This document shows positions 20,556-27,095 of a stretch of 39,275 nt of DNA, piece after piece. The stretch's first letter is position 1. The number at the start of each line of letters is the position of its first letter. The stretch spans positions 1 to 39,275 of the forward strand of contig WAOO01000127.1 in NCBI GenBank assembly GCA_015521195.1, read 5' to 3'. Below the pieces are notes generated by a model. That model was given only the letters and a program-made list of their open reading frames with translations, made no database searches and had not been told where the DNA came from. A program made the translations under genes and the position numbers. The stretch comes from Pyrolobus sp. (lineage in GTDB: Archaea > Thermoproteota > Thermoprotei_A > Sulfolobales > Pyrodictiaceae).

Positions 20556-22157
20556 CTGCCAGAGGTAGGCACGTTCGAGGTCAAAGATAAGGACCTTGCA
20601 GGTAGGATAGGAAAGCTATACACTCCTCACGGTGTTCTCGAGACGCCGGCGTTACTCCCGGTCATAGACTTGGCGAGACAGGCGCCCTCCGTAGACGAGA
20701 TAGCGAAGCTCGGCTTCCAGGCAGTGATAACAAACGCCTACCTGATATGGAGGCGTTGGCGGGATGAGGCCCTCGAGAAAGGTGTGCACGGTCTGCTTGG
20801 CTTCGAAGGGATAGTGATGACCGATTCGGGTGCATACCAGCTGCTACGCTACGGCCACGTCGATGTATCACCCGACGATATCGTAGAGTTTCAGAAGCGG
20901 ATTGGAAGCGACATAGCGGTCATCCTAGATGTCCCTACGGGCACCGCAGGAGGCTATGCAGAGGCTAAGAGGAATGTGCTCGAGACGCTTAGAAGGGCGA
21001 GAGAGGCGCTGCGCCTAATAAAAGGCGATCGCCGAGTCTGGACTCTACCTGTACAGGGAGGCCCCTACATCGACCTCGTTAGATTATCCGCGGGCGAGTC
21101 TGCAAAACTCTCCGATTACTACAGATTATACGCGATAGGCTCGCCTACCACGCTGCTAGAGAGGTATTCGTATGCAGAGCTCGTGAGAATAGTAGCTGAG
21201 GCTAAACTAAGGCTCCCCCTATCCCATCCGGTGCACTTGTTCGGCGCAGGACACCCGATGATGATACCTTTCGCCGTAGCCCTTGGCGTGGACATGTTCG
21301 ACTCTGCATCCTACATACTCTATGCTCGCGACAACCGATACATGACTCCATCGGGGACCTATCGCCTCGAAGACATGGAGTACTTTCCATGCAGCTGCCC
21401 AGTATGCACCAAGTATACACCCAAGGAGCTCATGGAGCTGCCTGTCCATGAGCGTGTAAGGTTGCTCGCCCTTCACAACCTATACGTGCTACGGGAGGAG
21501 ATAAACCGCGTAAAGCTTGCAATAAGAGAGGGGAGGCTTTGGGAACTGTTAGTTGAGCGGGCTCATGCACACCCGTCTCTTAAGCGTGCGTTAAAAGTTG
21601 TAATAGAGTATTCCGGCTACATTGAGAAGCTGGACCCGCGTGTAAAAGGCGGTGAGGTGCACGGCCTCTTCTTCTACGGTATACCCGAGGAGCTCGAAAG
21701 GCCCGAGGTGAGAAGGCATCACGAGCGTGTAGTGTCATGGTATAAGAGGCCGGGGGGCAAAGAGACGCTCATACTCATGCCTATAGATGTTGACGTGAAG
21801 CCTTTCACGTCTTCAACCCTCTATAAGCAGTTAAAGAAGAGCAACAGCGCGGCTCACATCGTCGGGTACGTGCCACCCCTAGGGCCCATACCCGAGGAGC
21901 TTGCAGAGACGTACCCTCTCTCGCAGTTCGAAGCGCCGCGAGACTTTACAAGCGAGGTTATAGAGGCTACAGCGAAGGTCATAGCAGAGTATATTGAGAA
22001 GCAGGGTTACAAGACCATAACAGTCTACTATGATAAAGGCGATTGGAGTGAACGCCTAACCCGCATCCTAGTAGAGCTGCTAAAGGGTAAGCGGATAGAG
22101 CTGCGCCAGGTGGGTGGCGAAGATGAAGCTGCGGAGGGCAACGAGGGAAGAGATTGA
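20556..22157 (+). CDS. tgtA: Archaeosine tRNA-guanine transglycosylase, catalytic subunit; CTG start
   Basis: ArcTGT exchanges guanine-15 of tRNA for preQ0 on the way to archaeosine. The 533-residue product has FEVKDKDLAGRIGKLYTPHG at the N-terminus, PALLPVIDLARQAP, the active-site MTDSGAYQLLRYG, the nucleophile segment VILDVPTGTAGG, and the zinc site CSCPVC with a histidine in LALHNLYV. A C1-type domain follows. The C2 and PUA domains are absent and are encoded by the next, overlapping gene. Family N-terminal sequence extends about 37 residues before the first canonical in-frame start (TTG 20670). The only plausible in-frame initiator before it is CTG 20556, with GGTGG exactly 6 nt upstream. 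It heads the operon with the PUA, PAC2 and nre genes. Confidence 0.9.
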   Translation: MPEVGTFEVKDKDLAGRIGKLYTPHGVLETPALLPVIDLARQAPSVDEIAKLGFQAVITNAYLIWRRWRDEALEKGVHGLLGFEGIVMTDSGAYQLLRYGHVDVSPDDIVEFQKRIGSDIAVILDVPTGTAGGYAEAKRNVLETLRRAREALRLIKGDRRVWTLPVQGGPYIDLVRLSAGESAKLSDYYRLYAIGSPTTLLERYSYAELVRIVAEAKLRLPLSHPVHLFGAGHPMMIPFAVALGVDMFDSASYILYARDNRYMTPSGTYRLEDMEYFPCSCPVCTKYTPKELMELPVHERVRLLALHNLYVLREEINRVKLAIREGRLWELLVERAHAHPSLKRALKVVIEYSGYIEKLDPRVKGGEVHGLFFYGIPEELERPEVRRHHERVVSWYKRPGGKETLILMPIDVDVKPFTSSTLYKQLKKSNSAAHIVGYVPPLGPIPEELAETYPLSQFEAPRDFTSEVIEATAKVIAEYIEKQGYKTITVYYDKGDWSERLTRILVELLKGKRIELRQVGGEDEAAEGNEGRD

Positions 22158-22596
22158 GAGGCTGAGGGCAATAGCCGATTACCAATTCGGCCCTAGCGCG
22201 GGTGAATGCCTAATACCGGATGGTGCAATAGTCGGAGTGTCCCCGAACACACTTAGGATAAGGGAGGTGTACGAGGCCGAAGGGAGGCTCATAGCCACCC
22301 TACGCGCACACGACTATCTATACTCGCTTAACATACTGGGCGCGCTAAAACTCCTCAAGTGTTTTGAAAAACCCGCCTTAAGGGCAGTGGTTGACCCCCA
22401 GAGGGTCGAGAAGGCTAAAAGTATTCCATCCCATGCCATCCTCGAGATAGACGAAAGGCTGAGGGCTGGCGACGAAGTGATAGTTGTCGATGCTGAGGAC
22501 AACCTACTCGGAGTGGGTAGATTGAGACTATCGCCTTTAGAGATAAAGGCGCGGGTCTACGGCGAAGCGATAAGGCTGCGTAAGAGGGTGAAGTAG
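22123..22596 (+). CDS. TGT C2-PUA domain protein (C-terminal half of split ArcTGT)
   Basis: The 157-residue product matches the C-terminal C2 and PUA domains of single-chain archaeal TGT: a first domain with IADYQFGPSAGECL, ISP-type SPNTLRIREVYE and LRAHDYLYSLNILGALKL, then a PUA domain with PALRAVVDP, IDERLRAGDEVIVVDAEDNL and GVGRLRLS. In the one-chain enzyme these parts clamp the tRNA acceptor end. The ATG at 22123 has GGTGG 5 nt upstream; GTG 22114 is an alternative. The start overlaps the end of the catalytic gene by 35 nt in another frame, which suggests coupled synthesis of two subunits of one enzyme. The next gene starts immediately after its stop codon. Confidence 0.85.
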   Translation: MKLRRATREEIERLRAIADYQFGPSAGECLIPDGAIVGVSPNTLRIREVYEAEGRLIATLRAHDYLYSLNILGALKLLKCFEKPALRAVVDPQRVEKAKSIPSHAILEIDERLRAGDEVIVVDAEDNLLGVGRLRLSPLEIKARVYGEAIRLRKRVK

Positions 22597-23355
22597 ATGA
22601 ACGACCCTATCCTAACCCACCGCGGAGTCAGGATTTACACTCTAGACCTAAAGGAGACGCTAGACTCCGCAAACGGTGGAACGCTGATAACGGGCTTCAA
22701 AGGTTTCGGCATGGTCGGCTATATAACCACGACGCATATTGTCGAGAAGCTCTCGCTGAAAAGACTAGGCTATATAGTGACAAGGTATATGCCCGAGTTC
22801 GCCAGCTACGGGTACAACGGTATACTGGCGCCCTTCGAGATCTACGGCTCTCCCAGGTACAACTTGCTCGTAATAGTAAACCACGATATACCGTCCGAGC
22901 GCGACAGGGATGCGTACGCAGAGGCGATAATACTGTTGGCGAAGAAACTCGGTCTGAAGACGGGCATATTCGTCGGCGGTTTTGACGCCAGGTTTAGGCA
23001 GGGCGAGGAACGGTACCGTTGGCTACCCTCCGGCGGCTACCCTGAAAGACTAGACGCGCCCATAATGGATAAGGACCTTTACGTCGTCGGTCCACTAGCC
23101 TTGCTGATAATATACTCCGAGATACACAGGTTCCCCGCGGCGACAATACTCCCCTACGCTGAGGCAGCCAGACCCGACCCTGCCGCTGCAGCAACAGCCG
23201 TAGAGATAATCTCTAAGATGCTTGGCGTCAGCATCTCGGTCGACGAGTTGATAGAAATGGCGAGGCGTATAGAGGAGGCTATAGAGAAGGTTGAGCAGCA
23301 GAAGGAGGCCGCGACAGCGCCCCCCTCATCCGCGAGCGAGAGGCTATACACGTAG
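22597..23355 (+). CDS. PAC2-family proteasome assembly chaperone with HbYX tail
   Basis: This 252-residue protein belongs to the PAC2 family, whose archaeal members (PbaA/PbaB) and eukaryotic relatives (Pba1-Pba2/PAC1-PAC2) help build the 20S proteasome. It shows LITGFKGFGMVGYITTTHIV near residues 30-49, IVNHDIPSERDRDAYAEAII, TGIFVGGFDARF, and ATILPYAEAARPDPAAAATA near the end, followed by a helical segment. The last three residues, L-Y-T, form a hydrophobic-Tyr-X motif as used to dock into alpha-ring pockets. The ATG directly follows the TAG of the PUA gene, with no spacer. nre follows 29 nt later. Cdc48 in this same window also ends in such a motif. Confidence 0.88.
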   Translation: MNDPILTHRGVRIYTLDLKETLDSANGGTLITGFKGFGMVGYITTTHIVEKLSLKRLGYIVTRYMPEFASYGYNGILAPFEIYGSPRYNLLVIVNHDIPSERDRDAYAEAIILLAKKLGLKTGIFVGGFDARFRQGEERYRWLPSGGYPERLDAPIMDKDLYVVGPLALLIIYSEIHRFPAATILPYAEAARPDPAAAATAVEIISKMLGVSISVDELIEMARRIEEAIEKVEQQKEAATAPPSSASERLYT

Positions 23356-23384
23356 ACTCTCATCAGCTGTAAGAGGGCGGCTTT

Positions 23385-24620
23385 TTGCCTGGACGCAGGA
23401 TACCCCCAGAGTTATGCGCGCGCTGCAAAGGCTACAAGAGGCTCTGCGGGCTACCCCAGTGCCCTATACTGGCGCGATTCCGAGCCCAGGTAATGGCGGT
23501 GTCGCACGGCAAAGATGTTGAAGGCGATACGCCACCATCGCTCATTGTGGGAGAGGCTGGCTACCCAAATGTAAATGTGATGTACCAGGTGCCGCCTGGC
23601 AGCTACGGTTTATCCTCTAGGCAGCATGACGATCCCAAAGGGTGGTTCGAGAGAAGAGTAAAACTCGACACGATAATCGAGCTTAGATCGAAGCTCGTCG
23701 CAGGCACTATACGTGCGCGTGTAGACAAGCCTTGGACCCTATACGAGCGGGAGATAAGCGTAGCAGCTGTATCAGAGAAGCCTGTCACATCCGAGCTTCG
23801 CCTGGCGAGACAGCCCATTCCACGCCTGGTGTTCGATGGTCTCACCGCACCCCGCGGCCCAAGCGCCCCGGCATCGATGCTAAGGGTGACTTCAAACCCA
23901 AAGCCCCCAAAGCCGCTAGAGAAGCTGTTCTTCGATGACGCGCCTGCAGCAGAAGCGGTTGTAGAAGCATTTAGCCGGAATGTAGACATTTACACTATAA
24001 TACGTGGTTTTAGTGCAGGCCTTCTAGGCAGACTTAGGTCGCGTAGACTCGTACCAACCCGGTGGGCAATAACGGCTGTAGACTCTATCCTAGGAAACTG
24101 GCTTAGAACAATGCTCGAGAAGCTCCGCGAGCCCCCTGAGATACAAGTGTATAAAGGCTACTATCTGGGCAACAGGTTCGTAATCATCGTAGCCCCCGGA
24201 GGACCCAAGGTATCGATGATTGAGGTGTGGCACCCCTCAACACCCTGGGTGGCACGCGGAGGCCCGATTGCAATAGAGGTCTCGGAGAGACCCTCAGGCA
24301 ATCCCAGCGCGATGGACGGGGGCTTCATGGCTGCGAGGTTTGCCGTGTACAGGGCGCTATACGAGAAAGGCGTAAGAGGCCGTGTAATTGTAATCCGCGA
24401 GATACTCCCAGAGTATTATGCGCCGGTGGGCAACTGGCATATACGCGAGACTGTATATGCTGCTCTAAAATCGAGGCCCCTGCTGAGAACCAGTGACATC
24501 CGAGATGTGCTCGACTTTGTAGCAAGGAATCTAGAGGCGAAAAGCAACGAGATTAGACGCAGGATATCCGCAAAGGTTAGAGAGCTTGTCGCGCAGAGGA
24601 GACTAGATGAGTGGTTGTGA
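23385..24620 (+). CDS. Nre-family DNA repair protein with C-terminal PIP-like motif
   Basis: The Nre family (NreA/NreB) consists of archaeal repair proteins that interact with PCNA. This 411-residue member starts with a cysteine cluster, LCARCKGYKRLCGLPQCPI, probably a zinc finger. Family features follow: VGEAGYPNVNVMYQVPPGSYG near residues 52-72, DDPKGWFERRVKLDTIIELRS, the IVIREILPEYYAPVGNWHIR segment, and an alpha-helical end. The last residues, QRRLDEWL, resemble a PCNA-interacting peptide. The TTG start at 23385 has GAGGGCGG upstream. The stop codon TGA forms part of the C box of a probable sRNA, GTGATGA. Confidence 0.85.
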   Translation: MPGRRIPPELCARCKGYKRLCGLPQCPILARFRAQVMAVSHGKDVEGDTPPSLIVGEAGYPNVNVMYQVPPGSYGLSSRQHDDPKGWFERRVKLDTIIELRSKLVAGTIRARVDKPWTLYEREISVAAVSEKPVTSELRLARQPIPRLVFDGLTAPRGPSAPASMLRVTSNPKPPKPLEKLFFDDAPAAEAVVEAFSRNVDIYTIIRGFSAGLLGRLRSRRLVPTRWAITAVDSILGNWLRTMLEKLREPPEIQVYKGYYLGNRFVIIVAPGGPKVSMIEVWHPSTPWVARGGPIAIEVSERPSGNPSAMDGGFMAARFAVYRALYEKGVRGRVIVIREILPEYYAPVGNWHIRETVYAALKSRPLLRTSDIRDVLDFVARNLEAKSNEIRRRISAKVRELVAQRRLDEWL

Positions 24621-24679
24621 TGAAAACCCGCCGCACCGATTCCCCGTTATGAGGATGAACCCGGTTCTACTGAGCCATT
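24610..24679 (+). ncRNA. Probable C/D-box sRNA overlapping nre stop codon
   Basis: The boxes are C GTGATGA at 24617-24623, a D'-like CCGA at 24636-24639, a C'-like GGATGA at 24653-24658 and D CTGA at 24670-24673. The two guide stretches are 12 nt (24624-24635) and 11 nt (24659-24669). Sequences just outside C and D can pair: AGTGG at 24610-24614 with CCATT at 24675-24679, one pair being G-U. Order, box spacing and total size are those of archaeal 2'-O-methylation guide RNAs. C' and D' are imperfect, as is usual for internal boxes. The targets are unknown. Confidence 0.6.
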
Positions 24680-24788
24680 GGGGAGGACGAAGGCCTTAAC
24701 CACTGATAGCCGGTGATGATAGGACGCCAGCCGACCCGCCTCTAACAAGTTAACCTGCAGGCGCATTTCAACGTAGAAGGGCGGTTGC

Positions 24789-25781
24789 ATGCGTATAGAC
24801 CAGCTAGACCCTATGGATAGAAAGATGCTAATGGTGCTCCAGTACGAGTTTCCATTCAGTGCTATAGACCCCTACGAGACCGTAGCAGAAAAGCTCGGTA
24901 TAAGCGTAGACGAGATGCTTCAAAGGCTACAGGCGTTGAAGAAAGCAGGGATAGTCAAGAGGATAGGCTTCTATCTAAACCCGCGCTCGAGGCGCCGCAG
25001 TGTAGCACTTATAGCCTTTAAGGGTGGAAGTGTAGATGTTGCAGAGAAGCTGTGCAGAGAAGATGACGAAATTACACACTGCTATGAGCGGGAGGGTGGC
25101 GGCGACTGGAGAATATGGATTGTGAGAAGGGCTCCGAGCATGGAGGGGCTGCTTGAATGGGCTTCGGCTTTTGCAAGGAAGATAGGAGCCGTTAGGTTTG
25201 AGATACTCGAAGCCACGAGGGTTTACCGGCTCAGCGTGAAATACGACCTATACGAGGGCGTTAGCAGAGCAGGCCCCTATACCCGAGTAGTGTTAAACCC
25301 ACCATCCCCCGAAGAGCTCGGAATAGAGCCGTCAATCCCACGTGACCTTAGAAGCTTACCCCTCGAGCCTAGACCCTACCATCGTATAGCCGAGAAGCAT
25401 GGGCTCCCAGTGGAGCAGATGCCGCGTATAGTCGAGCTGCTCCTCGAGAAGGGCATCCTGGGGGACCCCGGGCTGGTGCTGGATGGTCATAGGCTTGGCT
25501 TCAGCTACAACGGTATGGTTATCGTGAAACCGGTTGGTGAGGTAAGCAAGGCATGCGAGGTTATAGTTGAAAAGGTGCCTGAAGCGACTCACATAGTGTC
25601 GCGACGAGCATACCCACCCGACACTAGGTCGGCATGGGCGCCAACATGCTATGCAATGATACACGCCGTCTCAAGGGAGAAGCTCGACGCTATATACCGG
25701 AGGATACAGGGCGAGATAGAGGCGCGCGAAATAAAAATGCTAATATCCGTGCGAGACCTTAAACCAGGCGCAGAACGATAA
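24789..25781 (+). CDS. Fused AhbA-AhbB-like siroheme decarboxylase (Lrp/AsnC-type)
   Basis: AhbA and AhbB convert siroheme to didecarboxysiroheme in the alternative heme pathway of archaea. The 330-residue protein contains two Lrp/AsnC-like halves. Half one (about residues 1-150) has LDPMDRKMLMVLQYEFPF, PYETVAEKLGISVDEMLQRL, GIVKRIGFYL and ITHCYEREGGGDWRIWIV. Half two (about 175-330) has RPYHRIAEKHGLPVEQM, LLEKGILGDPG, then ATHIVSRRAYPPD and YAMIHAVS. Elsewhere AhbA and AhbB are usually separate genes, so this looks like a fusion. The ATG start has GAAGGGCGG upstream. The 3' end overlaps the convergent cobS by 42 nt; both act on modified tetrapyrroles. A transcription factor is the alternative, but the YER and fused layout favour the decarboxylase. 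Confidence 0.8.
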   Translation: MRIDQLDPMDRKMLMVLQYEFPFSAIDPYETVAEKLGISVDEMLQRLQALKKAGIVKRIGFYLNPRSRRRSVALIAFKGGSVDVAEKLCREDDEITHCYEREGGGDWRIWIVRRAPSMEGLLEWASAFARKIGAVRFEILEATRVYRLSVKYDLYEGVSRAGPYTRVVLNPPSPEELGIEPSIPRDLRSLPLEPRPYHRIAEKHGLPVEQMPRIVELLLEKGILGDPGLVLDGHRLGFSYNGMVIVKPVGEVSKACEVIVEKVPEATHIVSRRAYPPDTRSAWAPTCYAMIHAVSREKLDAIYRRIQGEIEAREIKMLISVRDLKPGAER

Positions 25782-26525
25782 CGTGAAGGCCGCGACAGAG
25801 AGGTATGCAAGCCTCGACAGCTCTATTATAGCTCCCGCTACATCCCCGTTTACGAAGCCTATCCGGGACAACGAGTCGCGATACACGAGGTATCCTGTTA
25901 TAAGTGCAGCTATGCAACCTGCCACCGATGGAGCCGTGTCAAAGAGGAGGGCGGGGAGTATCGCTATACACCCGGTTGCGACCAGCGTGAGCCTCTTACC
26001 CTCAAGCGCATCTTGGAACCTCCTAGCTAGGCCACGGTAGGGCTCTCTAGGCGAATACGAGAGGTATAGAAGCGAGACGGTGTATGCGGTTGCGAAGGAA
26101 ACTCCGGAGTCGAGCAGGACCATGTATAGCGGTTGCAGACGTTCTGCCGTCGCAGCCACGCTTACAAATAGAAGCGAGTATGTGACTATGGCTAACAGTG
26201 CGCCGCTACCCTTACGCGGGTCTTTCATCACCTTTAGCGCTCTCTCCCCCCTCAGCCCCGGGAGAATAGCATCAAAATAGTCTAGCACACCGTCAAGATG
26301 TATGCCTCCAGTTATTGCCACGTGAAGCACGAACCATAATGATGCTCTAACTAGCGGGTCTGTAAAATAGAGTAGCACGGGTATTGCTTCAAGAACGCCG
26401 ATGAGGAAGCCGAAAAGAGGCGACAGCCACGAGCAGCTAGCCGCAGTATCGATGTCACCACTGCCAACCGGGAACCTTGTGAAGAGGGAGAGTAGGCTCG
26501 AAAAACAAGTTTTAACCTGTCGCAT
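25740..26525 (-). CDS. cobS: Adenosylcobinamide-GDP ribazoletransferase (cobalamin synthase)
   Basis: CobS is the integral membrane enzyme that joins adenosylcobinamide-GDP to alpha-ribazole at the end of cobalamin synthesis. The 261-residue product has about six hydrophobic helices and the family motifs TRFPVGSGDID near residue 16, GGIHLDGVLDYFDAI near 73-87, VMKDPRKGSGALLA near 98-111, and GFVNGDVAGAIIELSRL near 224-240. The ATG at 26525 is chosen because GGGTG precedes it; GTG codons at 26528 and 26534 are alternatives that would leave only 3 nt to the divergent gene. Its 3' end overlaps ahbAB. No other cobalamin gene is in the window. Confidence 0.93.
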   Translation of the reverse strand: MRQVKTCFSSLLSLFTRFPVGSGDIDTAASCSWLSPLFGFLIGVLEAIPVLLYFTDPLVRASLWFVLHVAITGGIHLDGVLDYFDAILPGLRGERALKVMKDPRKGSGALLAIVTYSLLFVSVAATAERLQPLYMVLLDSGVSFATAYTVSLLYLSYSPREPYRGLARRFQDALEGKRLTLVATGCIAILPALLFDTAPSVAGCIAALITGYLVYRDSLSRIGFVNGDVAGAIIELSRLAYLSVAAFTLSFCAWFKVSHGY

Positions 26526-26537
26526 CACACGCACCCA

Positions 26538-26870
26538 GTGAACTTGACGCAGGTAACGTTAGCGGTAGAAGAGCATGAGCATCCAGAGGCTCTCGTAGGG
26601 TTTCTGATGGAGATTGCGAGTCTCTTAAAAGAAGAGGGGTGTGAAATAGCAACACCAGCTCCAGGCTCATGGCTTGTAGCTGCATGCGGCGATGCACTTC
26701 TTGCAGTATATCCTATGCCTCCTGCAGTAGAAGGCAGGGTTGCCATCGATACAAGTGCGGCACTCATATTGCGTATCGAGGGGGCGCCGGAATCGATAGT
26801 TAAACTCGTAAAGATAGTGTTAGGTGCAGCCAGGTCTAGAGGTATACGTGTTAAACCGGTAATGATATAA
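26538..26870 (+). CDS. Small orphan protein, 110 aa, divergent from cobS
   Basis: I do not recognise this protein. It begins with a strand (LTQVTLAVEE), a helix near residues 16-31 (HPEALVGFLMEIASLLKEEG), a strand-rich centre that includes SWLVAACGDALLAVYP, and an amphipathic C-terminal half with LILRIEGAPESIVKLVKIVL. The predicted pattern beta-alpha-beta-beta-beta-alpha could fit a small ferredoxin-like fold. The GTG start at 26538 lies close to the divergent cobS start, so the promoters overlap; a role near cobamide synthesis is possible but unproven. The TATA box of the next tRNA overlaps its stop codon. Confidence 0.5.
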   Translation: MNLTQVTLAVEEHEHPEALVGFLMEIASLLKEEGCEIATPAPGSWLVAACGDALLAVYPMPPAVEGRVAIDTSAALILRIEGAPESIVKLVKIVLGAARSRGIRVKPVMI

Positions 26871-26871
26871 G
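26864..26871 (+). promoter_or_regulatory. TATA box of tRNA-Pro
   Basis: GATATAAG ends 31 nt before the tRNA. It overlaps the TAA stop of the upstream small gene, showing how tightly the units are packed. Confidence 0.55.
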
Positions 26872-26902
26872 ACCCTAACCGAACGAACCCCTTGATGGGT
26901 TT

Positions 26903-27011
26903 GGGGCCGTCGTCTAGCCTGGACTAGGATGCCAGCCTGGGGCGTGGAGCCCCGCGCCGGGGTCCACCCGGATCGCTGGTGGCCCGGGTTCAAATCCCGG
27001 CGGCCCCACCA
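26903..27011 (+). tRNA. tRNA-Pro(GGG) with 31-nt intron
   Basis: The acceptor GGGGCCG pairs with CGGCCCC; the T arm is CCGGG-TTCAAAT-CCCGG; discriminator A and CCA are encoded. The anticodon stem is CCAGC (26932-26936) with GCTGG (26975-26979). The loop begins C-T-GGG-G, so the anticodon is GGG (proline). An intron at 26943-26973, between positions 37 and 38, is the canonical archaeal site; it folds into a hairpin with GTGGA/TCCAC and CCCC/GGGG. The D stem needs two G-U pairs. Confidence 0.93.
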
Positions 27012-27095
27012 CCCCAGCTTCTCACTATACCATCATCTGCAAGGCTGAAAGATAGATTATATGTTGTAGAGCGTCTTCCACAGCGTCATGGGTAG

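Noticed and set aside
24695-24735. A second C/D-like arrangement (CTGA then GTGATGA, then CCGA) between nre and ahbAB.
   Set aside because: The canonical boxes are in the internal D'-C' order and the outer boxes are poor, with no terminal stem. It is likely chance or a remnant, so it was not annotated.
27012-27095. Possible C/D-box elements after tRNA-Pro (ATCATC on the other strand and CTGA nearby).
   Set aside because: The boxes are on opposite strands and wrongly spaced. The region is better explained as the promoter of the giant surface-protein gene.
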